Origin: Sphagnum compactum
Lineage: Eukaryota; Bryophyta; Sphagnopsida; Sphagnales
Direction of reading: 5' to 3'
DNA: 64,000 nucleotides
Assembly: GCA_965153455.1 (NCBI GenBank)
Contig: OZ234499.1
Coordinates: forward strand, 6,458,515-6,522,514
Position 1 is the stretch's first letter; each line of letters starts with the position of its first letter. Both the position numbers and the translations under genes were made by a program. A model generated the notes under the pieces. The model had not been told where the DNA came from. It ran no database searches and was given only the letters and a program-made list of their open reading frames with translations. This document shows positions 23,701 through 36,800 of this stretch, piece by piece.

Positions 23701-25926
23701 TAACACAAAGAGGAAAAGATAGGTAGAGCTTCCACATGAGACTGCCACTTCATTCCCTGAGTCTTACACTTCATCCTTGCGAACACATTATTGATTTGTG
23801 GTGCTTCAGAATGGAGCTATATGAAGGAAACAAACTCACAAGAATCAGACACACCATGGAGATATATATATACATATATAAATTACAGAGAAAATTCCAC
23901 AAGACCACTTTTGGAGGTATCATTTGTCAGTGCCAGCAAAACCAACACAAAAACAACAAGAACAAGAGGTCATAACCTTATGGTCTCACATAAAAACATC
24001 AGGCCATCACCATTATAATGGATGCCAGTGAACAAGCAAAAGTATCAAAATGCGGAACAAATCACCCATAACAGAAGACAGCGAAGGAAGGGAGCCATAC
24101 TTGTTTTCGTTTCAAAATAGGTAGAATTCGGGTGAGGTAGTAGTGTGGCGAGACCTTCCGTGGGACCCGCAAACTAGACATCTGATTTGATATAAATTTC
24201 TTTGAGCTTGGAGGGAGCTCTTTGATTACTTTCACATCAGGTGCAACAGAAGATATGAACCAGTTGACATCGAAAATGTCACTGAAATTGCTGTCAATGA
24301 ACCCCAATCCAAGATCACTATAAATGTACCCTGAACCACTCTCTGTGCCTTTCTGGCTAAAACAAACTGAAATGAAACAACATGTGCAAAAAAAACTGCA
24401 AAATTGCAAAGCCCAAGTAACAGTGCACAACAAAAGGAAATTACCAAGAGTTAGCTATGAGCAGGCAATAAACCCTACATTTGAATAGCTGAGACTAAAG
24501 TGGGTTGATGCTGAGAAAACTATGACAGAAGTAACATAAGAGGGAGAGACAAACCTTGGATCTTTCCAATAAGATCGATGATCCAATTGTGGAACCACAA
24601 GAGTTGCATTCAACAACCGTGCCACTACAACAGAATCAGTTATCTGCAAACAAACATTCAAGTAACTCACAAAATGCAACAACCTGAGACTTATAGGCAA
24701 TCACCAACCCTGTTCATGACATTACACAAGGAGCATTATCACAAGTCTTCAAAGAGACATCAAGAAACCAACTAACAGCACTCACAAATCAGTCCACACC
24801 AACCAGGGACATGACAGGATGGGGACAAAGATGTTATCTTAAAGAATATTGCAAGAGAATGTACTTACCCCTGTTCTTTGCTGATTCAACCCACCACTAG
24901 CTACAATAAAGAGATACCCATTGGACTCCACACTCAGTTCAGCTGATTGAATCACAAAACATAAGGTGATCAATGAAAGTCTGAACCATATACTGAAATA
25001 ATGGAATCTGTGAACTTGTGCTGCTTCTGACTCCTGGCATTTCAGATGTCATTTCCAAACATTACATGTTGACATCAGGATACATGAGCAGCAGCTTACA
25101 CAAATACTTTTCACTGGGTTCACTACATCCATAGTAGAGCTCTGCATTTTCTGAGTCCCAAATATGCTCCGCCGTTGTATCCCATTGACCCTGGCATCCT
25201 AGCACCAACTTCAATAAGAAAACTTTGGACAAGTCCCATCACACAGGAAGCCAACTTCTGTTTCAGGCCTGCCCAGCTGCATCCATATCCTTCCTAAAAT
25301 CCAGACCTTGATGTTTTAAAAAGAACATATGAATAGAAAGCTTGACTGGAAAACCCAGAAAGATTCAACTAACTCCAATCCAGTAGAGACACCAAAGAAA
25401 CACATTATCACATGAAAGATATTCACAAAGCCAAACAAAGGTAAAATTGATGTGCAAAGAGAGGGGGATCACCGGCACATCTTCTAGAGCTTGCAAAGAA
25501 CTTGCAGTTTCATTTATGGCAGTCCATGCCTGATTCCACACAGGCCCACATGAGCAGAACCGATGAAATGGAAGGGCTCTGATAGCAAGCAAGAATTATA
25601 TAATCCTCACAAAACAGAAAAGTTCATGTCCTGTTTTAACTATGCAGAAGTCTTTCTGCCCATCAAAAAACTGCCTGGACACAACCCTTGATGAAGTTTT
25701 CTCTGTACAAAAGAAAAAAGCCCAGATGCTAAAGATATAGAACCTCTGATGAAGCTTGTTGGAATGGTCGAATGGGGGTGTGCCCAGAATTCACATTATC
25801 AAGAAACCGCCCAGAAATTATAGAAAGCACAGCGAGTGCTACTAATGCCAATCCGAATATGACAGCAAGAGAAGAGATTGCAGGAAACTGGAAGACCCTT
25901 GTTGTTCGGTTTCTTGGACGTGCCAT
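20775..25926 (-). CDS. Plant O-fucosyltransferase family protein (GT106/GT65-like), Golgi type II membrane protein
   Basis: The start at 25926 gives MARPRNRTTRVFQF followed by one hydrophobic anchor (about residues 15-38), a Golgi type II topology. Exons on the minus strand: 25744-25926, probable microexon 25686-25702, 25578 to about 25450, an exon ending 24869, then 24555-24643, 24101-24290, 23563-23649, 23305-23399, 22609-22711, 21937-22268, 21579-21723 and 20775-21206. Family blocks follow in order: SNGYLFIVASGGLNQQRTG, NATLVVPQLDHRSYWKDP, SDIFDVNWFI, KYIALHLRYESDMLAFS, ESDVFVANNNGNMARILAG, GHKRTIRPNAKKL, MSWKDF and RGEFHENP-x-x-CIC. The HLR and GNMA regions form the GDP-fucose site in related enzymes. 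The last exon adds an acidic tail of about 110 residues. The exon 3 to exon 4 join is unresolved because no consistent donor and phase was found. The exact acceptor substrate cannot be told. Confidence 0.9.
20812..20846. repeat. CAG/CAC trinucleotide tract inside the fucosyltransferase last exon
   Basis: AGCAGCAGCAGCAGCACCACCACCACCACC on the plus strand is translated on the minus strand as a poly-Gly stretch followed by poly-Ala near the C-terminus, just before IADDGAYDSD and the stop. The tract stays in frame and lies in the non-catalytic acidic tail, so length changes should be tolerated. Confidence 0.85.
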
Positions 25927-27360
25927 GGAAGTTGTTTGAGAACAAGTTTCTTCTGTCCACTTGCAATTTTGTCAACTCCATGGCCTCTGCATAACCCCTC
26001 CTCTTTATGACTTCAAACCTACCAAGTTGCCAGACAGCGGTAGAAGCTTGTAATCCATTTTAGTTTCGCCAGCATATATCTGGTGGTTCATACCACAAAC
26101 ATCAAACATACAACCCCTGGCACAAAGAAGAAATGGTGAATTACAACGAGCTTAGCATTATAACCCTACACTTAACAATGCATCAGAATGTACACAAACC
26201 AAAACACCAAAAGTTCCCAATGCTGCTAGAAAGAGGTGTACAGCACTGATAAAAAATCACACTACTGCCCTCAACAAAACATCTACACCACAAGATCTTG
26301 ACAAAAACATAAGGTACGTATGTTTCTTCAAGCTTGGAAAAGAACCTAACTAACTCTAGAGCTTTCTCCACATGTACAACGCTGACAAAAGCATCCACAC
26401 CGCTTCCTCAACAAAACATCCACCGTACAAGACCCTGATAACAATATCATCAGGAATGTAAGTTTCTTCAAGATTCGAAAGAACCTAATTTTTAACTCTA
26501 GAGCTTTCTCCCTCCCAGATGCGAGCATGCCATTCCTCCTTCAAACCAAAACGGCTGATACACATTTTCCAGAATCTGAAGCAGCAGCAGCAGAAGCAAC
26601 ACTTCCAAAGAAAGAAAAACAAACAAACAAACAAACAACTTGTGTAGGTGTCTATCTTCCTTCCACCAGATCAACAACACAAAACCACCATTCTCAAAAC
26701 CTCGAAAACAAACAACACACGCACAAACACATGCATACACACATACCTACCTGTGATGATGATCTCTTCTTCTTCTTCTTTTTCTTCTTCTTCTCTTTTA
26801 TGATAATAAATATGAAACAGATAAGCAAGACACGGAGGAAATTCTTGTCTCCTTTCTCCTCTCCTGCTTGCAACCCTGTCACTCCAGCGTCTTCTTTGTC
26901 GTTTAGGAGGAAGAGGAGCTTCACAGTCACCAGCCCCGCCGCTTTCACCAAAATCGGCTCCCGTTTTCGCAAATTCTAACCGATTTCAGTCATTTCTTCG
27001 CCAAACGAAAGCAGCGCATCCGATCTATGCGAGACGATAGACACATTCTTTATTTTCAAAAAAAAATCGCCAGCAATCCATGACAGCAATTCTCGCCGAA
27101 GATTTACACCGATTTGTGCGTTAGCTGCTTCGGGAAGACGAAGAGCAAACAGACACGAATGAAAGCACTTTTTATTTGATTTTCTATTTTCAAAAATTCC
27201 CAAGGAATCGAATAAAACGCTATTATTGCAGGAACAAAAATAAACATATACATCTACATACATAGATACGTATGAAAGTATATGTATATGTACGTATATA
27301 AGTATTTGTATTTATATAACTCAATTTTTTCATCAATCAATCAATTAATTAATTAATTAA
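25927..27360. other. Upstream region of the O-fucosyltransferase gene
   Basis: Contains (AAAC)n at about 26615, a CTT-rich tract at about 26764-26800 and a TATATG/TACGTA-rich microsatellite at about 27240-27320. The CT-rich block fits a plant 5' leader. No gene is seen; open frames across the CTT tract are low-complexity artefacts. Confidence 0.45.
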
Positions 27361-30300
27361 TCAACTTTGGCCATGGCTTTAAGTAAGTTACCAAATTTTG
27401 CTCCTTTACATATATATAATTTATTTATTTTGTCGAGTGTAATGCCTGATTCCAAACTAAGCCCAAAAAACAAAAAAAAAAACAAAAAAATCACCCTCTT
27501 TTTCATTTTCTTCTTTTTTCTTTTCTTTTTGAATATTTTCCTATATGGTTTTTAAATATTGTAATATTTTGGTGGCTTCAGCTATTAATTGTCAAATAAT
27601 TAATGTAATTAAAAATTTCTTGGTTTGTTTGATGCTTGGGTTTTTAATTTTGAAATTTTCAACAATAAAGATTAAAATTATTGTAAGGTTCATTTTTTTA
27701 AAAACCCTAAACCATTTTTTCATGTCCATGCAGAGGGGAAAGGGGGTTAAATAAATACTTAAGTTTCCAAGAAGTAAGTTATTAAATTATTTTAATATAC
27801 ATAATATGGACATGAAAAGATACATGTTATTTGTCTTTTCATATTATGTAAGTGGGTAGGAAAAAGGAGTGAGATAGTTAGGGTTGGAAGAGGTAGGTAC
27901 GAATGACATAAATAGCAAACAATATTTTTATTATATAATTTTTTAATCTTAATGCCTCCTAATTATTTATTGACCAACCCAAATGATTGAATTGTTGAGC
28001 ACTCCAAAATGGGGGAAGAAAAATGAGGCAATCCAATCATTTTTCTTTTTTTAAAAATTTTTCGTGAAAAATAATTGAGGTTTATTTGTTTGTTGTTTTT
28101 TGCCCATAAAGGAAGTGACTTGTGCATAGGTATGTGAAGGCTCAAGGAGGCTACAATTTTTGCTTGATTCAAAAACTAATTCTAAGTCCTAGCTCAAGAT
28201 TTAAATATTTTTTAATTAATATTTTGAAAAAATGTGTGTTCGAACAAATAGTAGTGGTGGTGGGTTGCACTTGTAAAATAACCTTGAAGTTGTGCAAAGA
28301 GTTTAGGTTTTTGTGTGTGGCAATGTTAAAATCCTTGGGTTGAGGTTTTTTTAATGAAAAAACCATGGGTTGAAAGGAAGTTGCCATTATTGTTTGATTT
28401 TGTTTAAATAGAATATGCTCCAATAGTTGTAACAAAGTTTTGTGAATTATCACCATTGCTTACTTCTTCACAAAATTTCAAAGTATTTAGGGGAGGGGTG
28501 TAAGAGGCATTATAATTATGCCTAACATCAATGTGTGTCCAATAAACTTGAAAGACGGGGTAACATCATCACCTTTGACACACATGTTGCTTTGTGTGAG
28601 AGATAAAACCTAAGGGAAGTGGGTGACATTGTCATGTGGGCTATAAGTGCATTGTAAAAATATGAAGGAGGAAGGTTAGTTCACCTTAGTGTGCATGAAA
28701 GAAGAAATCCAAGGAAAATGGGCAATCCCATGTCACCTACCTTCAATGTGTCACAAATTACTCAATTATTTTGAATTGCCATTGTTTTGGTGTTCATTCA
28801 TTGGAGATCTCGTGATGGGAGAATTGTTTGGTGAGGAAAGGATAAAAATCCATAATCCGCCATCGTGGATTTCTTCGTTTGTTGGGAAGACAAATCACAA
28901 ACTAAAAATGTTGCCTCTTCAACAAGTTTGTTTGGTCACCAATTTTTTCAAAAAAAAATTGATTTTAGTGAAAAAAATCATTTTCTTTCCTTTCATGCCA
29001 TCTATCCTACCAATCAAATAACCATGTAATGTATATTCTAAATAATATATATATATTTTGAACTTGTACTTTGTTGCCAAACTATTTCCTTGAGTTTTCT
29101 TCATTTTGCACAACTCCTTGTCATTAACAAGAACCAATACTTGTTACATGATTAAATCTTGTTAGAATCAATCTTTTTTAAATCAACATTCCAACTTTGC
29201 AAAAAGTTTGGAATGTATATAATTTTAAGTAGTAAGTACCCAACTCTTTGCAAGGGTTAGTAGTTCAAACCAAAAATAATGGCAATAATTTTAAGACTAA
29301 AATTTGCATGCAACTAATGGAATCGTTGAACATGCATCTTACATGGTTCATCCTTTTTTTCATTGGGGAAGGGGGTTATAAGGATTTTTTTTTCCCCCTT
29401 TTGTAATAGTGCACCAATGCCAAGGGGTGTGTGGATTTTTTCTTCTAGTAAAAGTGCATTTCTAACACATGCAACATATGTAAGAGTGAACTAATGTTTG
29501 ATTTTGACTTAGTCTTGTGCAATCTTGCCATGTTCCATCTAGTTTTGGTTTTTCACATTACTTGTGTATAAAGGATGGCTCTTTCCATGAAAGCAAATGC
29601 TAAGTAGAAAGGAAAGGAATGCTTTAAAATAAGAAAAATACATTGAATGTATTATTATTGCAATTGGAGTAGAAGGTTCAAATATTGATTCACAATGCAT
29701 TATTTTGATGGAATTAAAAAATAAATCATCATGTATGTGCTTTGGAGTGGAAGGATCATTATGTCATTTACATTTGCAAATGGTTTGTAAATTGCACATT
29801 TCTAGTTTTCTTGATTTCAATCAAGCAATGAACATCAGCTTGGGTGGAATGATTTGATGAAGGCTCATGTTGATCATGTGGGTCATTGCAAATTTTTGAA
29901 AGCTCAAGGTTTGCATACCTTTGTTGAGATGGTATGATATTATTTGAAGAATGTAAGAAAAAAACACTTCAAAGTTGTTGATGTTAACATTTTTAATTTG
30001 CAAAAGAATGTTCACACTAATGAATATACAAAATTCGGTGTAATTTTTACCAAAAACTATATGGCATTAACTAATGTCAACATAATTGAGAAGGCTTTTG
30101 CATGGTGCAAGTATTGAATGGAAAAACAAATAAGATTTTTTTTCCATATGTGTGATTAGACATGATTCAATCTAACTAATTTTATCCAACATCTTAGTTG
30201 TTTTTCCCATTTATGTTGTATTAAATCATAAATATTACACTTTTGTGAAGAAATTATTGTTAGTTGATAATTGTAAATTTAATGAAGTTTTTTTCCAAAT

Positions 30301-32800
30301 TTTTTGAATTCATAAGAAAAATTTCATTAAAGTTTTTTTCTTCATATTTTACAATATTTTTTATAGATTCCAATTCCGTTAATAAGTCTAATTTGTAACA
30401 AATGACTCTTTTAAAACAATAACCACCCCTAACTTCAAGTAACCAAAAAAATTATTTGGATTTCTCCCCCTAGCAATGCAAAACATTTAAATAAAAAATC
30501 AATTAAAAGCATCTCTTAAAAGAGTGTGACAAACATTTCCAATATAATAATAATAATTGCACCAATAAAAATCCATGCGTTTATTTACATGATAGTCTTC
30601 TAATAGGTAATGGAAATAGATTGTAGGCATTTCCTTTTGTCGGTCATTTGATTGACATTTCAACTTTCTTATGTTCATTGAAGGCTAAAAAGCTTGAAGA
30701 TCACATCCAATTTATAAGACTTTATTGCCACATCTTGCTATAGTAATGAAAATATTACAACTAATTGATTTATTGATTCCACCTTTTCCATAAACTATTA
30801 TTTTCATGTGAAGTATCTCATGGTATTTGTTTTATTTATAGTTAGTAATTAAAGTATTTTTGTGAATCCATATAATAACTTTTGTTGAACATAAATACTA
30901 CTTATATTTCATATTTATTTGGATAACATGTCTCATCCAAATGCTAACATTTTGGCTAAATTACCAAAAGCTTATGTTATTTTTGATCCAATCAAAATTT
31001 AATGATGACCTTCCATAGATTCTCCTATGTAAGTTGCAGTTGACAAAACAAAGATGGCAATTTTTGAATAAGTATTTCAAATACTTCATTTAAAATTAAA
31101 AAAAAATTAGAAAAATACTTATCATTTCTTCACAACAAATCTGTAATATTTCTAAGTGCAAGTTGCTTGTAAAAATGTTAATTTACTTACCAAGCTAGTA
31201 AACTATTGTTGGCAATGGTTGTAACAATGTTGAAGCTAAAATAATACAATGCAAAGTAAGAAAGAAACAATAGAGACCAAAATTGTTCTTTAGGAAAAGA
31301 GAAAGAGAAATTTCTCTTTTCTTTTCCTAAAGAACAATGTTACAAGCTTGTAACAAGCTTGGTTGGAACTTCAATTTTTTGTGCTTTGATTCTTGAATGT
31401 CAAGGAATTTAGATATACATTGAAAAGTAGACCAAATTGGTCCGCACCCTAACATTTAGGGATGAAAAGCATCTCAAGTTCTTCACGACAAGTCAATTGC
31501 ACACATGAGATAACTTTACATTTGAAGCAACTCAACATCCCACATTTTGAATTTTCGATCTAAGAGCTAGTTGTAATCATGAGTGGGCAAACCATATTGG
31601 CCCACCATGATGTTTATCTACTAACAAAAACCACATACCCACATGGCTCATCCTAACCAAGGTATCAACATGAATCTAAGAGGACTTATCTTTTCAACCT
31701 TTCCGGGTTTTTAATACAATTCACCACTTGGGTGACAAGGGCCCATCTTTTGAACCTATCAAGATTTTCAATACCTTCCACTTGGGTGTATGGCCTCATG
31801 CCAAGTAGTTCAAATCCCAAAAAGTTCAAAAGACATGCCTTTCTCATATACAAATTACAAATAGCCATGTTACACAATTTGATCATTCTCATGATTTTGT
31901 TTGAACATATTGTAAAAGGTAAAAACCATTTCATGAGCCACTTGTTGTGTACCCAAAATGCCAAAAAACACTTAATTTCATGGCCCCATGACAAAACAAG
32001 CTAGGGCAAGGAGATCTAACCATATCTAACGGTCAAATCTCCATACAGACATACCAAAGATTAGAGAACTCATGTATAAGATGCCTTTGGCTACATGAAA
32101 TGCAAAACTGCTTCCAACTACATTCAATGAATAGACAAATAAATAAGATCATCACATGGATCCATGCCCGTAACAAGCCAATTTTAAGCAATCTTTTTTG
32201 CATTTATAGGAACTTTAATGATGGCCAAAGATGGATCTTTCAATAGTTAGTTGACATACATGACTTTGTCCACCCAATAGACTCTGACACCTTATAGAAA
32301 ATAGTTCCTAGACAGTTGGCTCCAAGTAGACATGGTTTTTTCTGCACCTACGAGATCTAATATGCCAAACCCCAAGTCACCATAAAGAATCAGTAGACTT
32401 TCTAGTGTATGTGGAATGTGGCTTACCCTCAAGTAAATTTTTTGCCTTTCGTTTTTGCCTCAACAGAGGATAGCACATAAGGTTCCTTATTTTGTCTTGT
32501 CTCTAAAATGTCTCACACAGCCATCTGCTTCTAAAAGCAAAAGTCTACTAATTCTTTACACCAGGTAAGGACAGCCTGGTAAGGAACTCAAATGGGGCTG
32601 TTTTGGGAATTGGATTCCCATGCTTGACTCCCGCCTCAAGTGGGACCTCCATTCTCAGAACAGCCCTATTCAGGTCCTTACCATACACAAAAGCATCCAA
32701 AGCTTACATGCCACATAGAGCTTATGACAACACCCAAGGATGGGGCCCTGACTTCATAGGTTTGAGATTTAAGGGGTTACAGAACCACAACTTCCCATGG
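27361..32800. other. AT-rich intergenic region
   Basis: Low GC, frequent A and T runs and only short frames without recognisable domains. The notable structure is the hairpin at 31282-31338, listed separately. I see no tRNA, rRNA or intact transposon. Confidence 0.55.
31282..31338. repeat. Near-perfect inverted repeat with no loop (hairpin)
   Basis: ATTGTTCTTTAGGAAAAG, then AGAAAGAGAAA, is followed directly by TTTCTCTTTTCTTTTCC and TAAAGAACAAT. The arms of about 28 bases match except for one single-base difference near the centre. Such a loopless palindrome is unlikely by chance in this composition. It may be a small foldback element. Confidence 0.85.
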
Positions 32801-32875
32801 AGGAAATATTTTCATGGGCCCTGTCTACTACCTGCTCTCACTTCATCAGCTCAAAACAGTGGGTAAACCTAAGAA

Positions 32876-33348
32876 TATCTCTCATAAGAATCGAGAAATC
32901 TCAAATCTCCATTCTCACGATTTTTCTCACGATTAAGACAAATCAAAGCAAGGTCAGCACTTCTTAACAAGACACAGAGAATTCTGAAGAAGGGAAGACA
33001 AAACAGAGAACAAAGTACCAAGAAACAAAAACCAAAATAAAACACTAAAGCAGTATGAACAACAGTGCCAGTCTCACAAGTGTTAGGGACCATCAACAGT
33101 AGCATGTATGATAGTGACTTCCCTATCACAACTTCCCCACTGACTTCATCAGCTCCCTACAGTGGGTAAAGGCCAGTGAAAACACTAACCTGTGTACTGA
33201 GTTTCTGCTGCAAATCCAAAAGCAATGGGAAGACTCAGCCATGCTACTGGGTAGCAACAAACAAAAACACAAGGAGATAAAGAAAAACAGGAAGACACAA
33301 CAGGATAGACAAAACACACAGAAAAGGACAGAAGGGAAGAACGAAGAC
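32876..33348 (-). mobile_element. SINE-like retroposon, copy 1, with near-perfect target-site duplication
   Basis: The segment matches copy 2 (38332-38762) along its whole length. It is flanked by CAGTGGGTAAACCTAAGAA (32857-32875) and CAGTGGGTACACCTAAGAA (33349-33367), 18 of 19 bases identical. On the minus strand it starts pyrimidine-rich, then has ATGGCTGAGTCTTCCCATTG, GGAGCTGATGAAGTCAGTGG and a T-rich end. It lies just downstream of the RabGAP stop, in the same orientation as that gene. The flank at 32839-32868 itself resembles an internal part of the element, so it may have inserted into an older copy. Confidence 0.6.
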
Positions 33349-33367
33349 CAGTGGGTACACCTAAGAA

Positions 33368-33882
33368 CTACATAATAATAATCTGCCTGAAATTTGGGCA
33401 AACCATTATTCAAAACAATACCATATATGAGAACAATTTCAGTACAGAAGGGCTCACAAGAAGTTTTACTGCCCAAATTAAGTTGCACAATTTGGCAATG
33501 TGTTGGCAATTGAGCCTGCCCGAACATTACTTACACTTGGGCAGTGTTTCTAAGTAGATGCTTCCAATGGTTTTGTACATAAGAGTAGTAATCACAGGGG
33601 TACTATATACACATGCCATAAGTCCAGGGAGTTGTGGACAGTACTCTGAAATCTATCAGTATATGGAACAAGAGACGTATATCAGAGTCCTGATATGCAT
33701 CTAGTTCACATAATTCAGATCATCCACAAAATCCATGTTATTCTCTGGTGCAACACACAGTTAAACCATTTCAATTGTATCTAACAGATATAGGCTGTAA
33801 CTCTGTACAAATTGATTTGAAGTTTCACACGTTAAAAAGTGACATGTGTTGAGAGATCACAAACCTTTTAACTTATGCCAAT
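33368..33882. other. RabGAP 3' flank
   Basis: About 500 bases between the RabGAP stop codon and the retroposon. No other gene is seen. It should contain the RabGAP 3' UTR; no polyadenylation site could be fixed with confidence. Confidence 0.4.
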
Positions 33883-36800
33883 TCAGGTCTCTGGACCTGC
33901 AGCTGAAACTGCAGGAGTTACAAGAGTGATACATGCTGCCCCTTTCTCTCCTGCAAACAAACATAATGCTTCTGCATCTCGCAGAGTGGACTCCAAATCA
34001 ATATGTCCACTGAGTTCATTGATGAACTTGAGCAGTGTGTCGAATTCCATCTGTTCGTCCATGATTTTGCGACGGTGCCGCTTTAGCAGTGCCACACACA
34101 TGTAGAGGTGGAAATGCTCTGAAAGATAATTGCTCCACAGCACCTCCCATAATCTCAATACATTATCATAGTCAAATTCTCTGAAAGCATGAGCAAAATC
34201 CACATCATACAGATATCAGCAGGAGCCATGAAAGATCTCCAAGTTGGCCCAGCCAGAAAAATGTAAAGCAATTTCAGTTTGGTGTTCTCATTCAGATTTT
34301 GGTAGTCAGAAGGTCCACAGAGTGGGCATCTATAGTCAGGGTGGATATCTTCACTGATATGAAATTACACACTCATCATCTCAAGTATTCTTCTTCCATC
34401 TCTGCATATTTCACAGCCACAAACAGAGAGTGCAAGAAACAGGAAGCACATATGTTTCCCACTCACCTCTTAAAATGAATAAGAATCCAGCGGAAGCAGA
34501 AAAAGTAGTTCAAACATTCATTCTGCTTGAAGTAGTCATGCAAGGGGTTATCAAGCAACTGCACCAGCTGCACCCAGCACAATATCCAAGAGTGTCAGAG
34601 ATTGCAGTTTCATTGCTTGAGAGGATCCCCCCATGTGAGGATTTGCACAGGTGTTTAAAGATGTTAAAAGAGAGGAAAAGAACAGCCTACATGCAACCAT
34701 GCAGCTCAGATAGCAAAATGACAGAAGAACCATAACTCCAAAACCAAGTAGACTTGATAAAGGACTCCAAACATTCATGGCCTTATGAGGAAACAGCAAT
34801 CATAGAAAAAAAGAAAGAGCCAAGAGTATACCTACAAAAGTACTCAATTCTCAGAGAAAAAGACACAATGACATATCTAAGAACCCTCCATGGTCAACTA
34901 AATGCAAAAGAGTTGATTTTAACATTCAGTTGACAGCTCAGAGAACTGGACCTACAGTACATCCTCAGAAATAGTGAAGAAGTACGCCACCAGCATATAA
35001 GGCCAGTCACAAATACCTTAGAGATGGCCAGAAGCTGGGAGTGCATCCCATTTTGGTCACGATGGAAATTGGGAGCCATTCGTTCCATCAGTGCAGCAAA
35101 GCACCAAAATGCCTCTGACTCATCTTCCATCACATAAAGGATTGGTGACAGCAGATCACTCATGCCCTGCACTCTTGTCACAAGAAAGTAAGGGGATGCT
35201 TGAATCTAGCTTCAGGAAAATGTTACTGTCTGTTTATACACCAACGAGGAATCTTTTGCATAACTAAAATAAACCTCAAGGCTGTGAAAAATAGTATGAA
35301 ATTCCATATCGCATAGAGTTGAAAATCACATTACACAAAGGCATTAGGTTCTGCCCAGCCCCCACCTGGCAATAGCCCAAATCAAAGTTGTAGAAGGAAT
35401 ATGTCACTAATATGTTACGAAGAAGCTCCACATTGGGGTTGTCATCACCATCATAAAATGGTAGCATCCGATCTGTACGAACCTGCAGTCACACATACTG
35501 AATGGTCACAAGCTCCTTGTCACAAGGATTCCAAGATGAATATCAATAAATTCAAGGTTAAACTGCATTTTAGAGATATTGATGCAAAGATAGGGGCAGG
35601 AGTGCAGAAGATTGAAGGCCTTAGATCAATAAATTACTTTGAATCTAGGTTCCTATTAACATCATGAGTTCAAGGTTCAAAGTGGATATGTACTCATACC
35701 ACATCCTTTTCAACCCGGTGCTTGCGCTCCCGGAACTTAGCAAAACGCTTTGCTTGGTCCTCAGATACAGACTGCAGAATAGCCAACAAAAAGAAGGGAT
35801 TGATACAAAAAGCCAACAAAAAGCTTTGATACAGAATTCAAACACATAGACACCAAGCTCTACTTTTGCAATCCCTGGGCCTACTCTACTACAAACTTTT
35901 ATATCAAAACGTGGTAGCTTTCCAGCATATAAATCATTGGGCAGAGTCAAAGAACATGACTGTGAAATCTGACTCATCTGAAAGGAGAAGATGCAAGTTA
36001 ATGACAACAGACCTGCCATTGTGATTTGAGAACCCTGTATTCTTCTCGTTTCTTGACAACTAGAGCTTTCCTCATAGTGTGTGTTGAGTCAAAGTTGTAA
36101 TAACCCAATAAAAACTTCCATACCTGTGTGTAAAGTAACAGGTTTTAAAATGTTCTCCATAGGATAAGCATTCAACAGGCTACATATGATCAGCTGTATT
36201 GCAACATAAAGCTAAAGTTCTAGCTGGCAACAGACAGTGAAGTGCTAATGATCAAGTGATTGAATATGTGAATGACTGTCCACTTGTCAGGAGCTCCCAA
36301 TATATCAGCAAAAGAGGGGAGAGAGGTATTCTGAGATCTGGTCCAGATCAAATTGCCAGTTGGAAAAAATTCCAGCAAATATGGATCAAGAAAATACCAC
36401 GTGTCGTAGCTTTTGCTCAACTCCACCATAAAATATCCGCTTCTTCAGAGCCCTTGGATCCATTACCCTGCCCTCACTGTCTAAAAAAGTCATCCACTGC
36501 ACATCCATATCAAAATCTGTAAGTAAGAGAGAATCATCCTTTAGCAGTAACTTATCTTCACAAGTGCTGAGAACTCCTCCATGCTTATGATTTAAGTCAA
36601 TCTGAATAGAAATGACAGATATCTGAAAATAAGGTTAAAGAGGTTCAACATCCGACAAAATATGAGCAGAAAGGAAAAGTGAGGAAGCCCAACCCTAACT
36701 GAGAAAACAAAAACAAAACCAAGGAACAGTTTGAACAACAGTGATGGTCACATGTATATTCAAAAACCTTCAAACAGCAACATGTATGGTAGTGAGAAGC

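Noticed and set aside
33126-33527. 133-codon minus-strand frame with hydrophobic Phe/Cys/Leu runs
   Set aside because: It overlaps retroposon copy 1; the hydrophobic stretch comes from the pyrimidine-rich end of the element.
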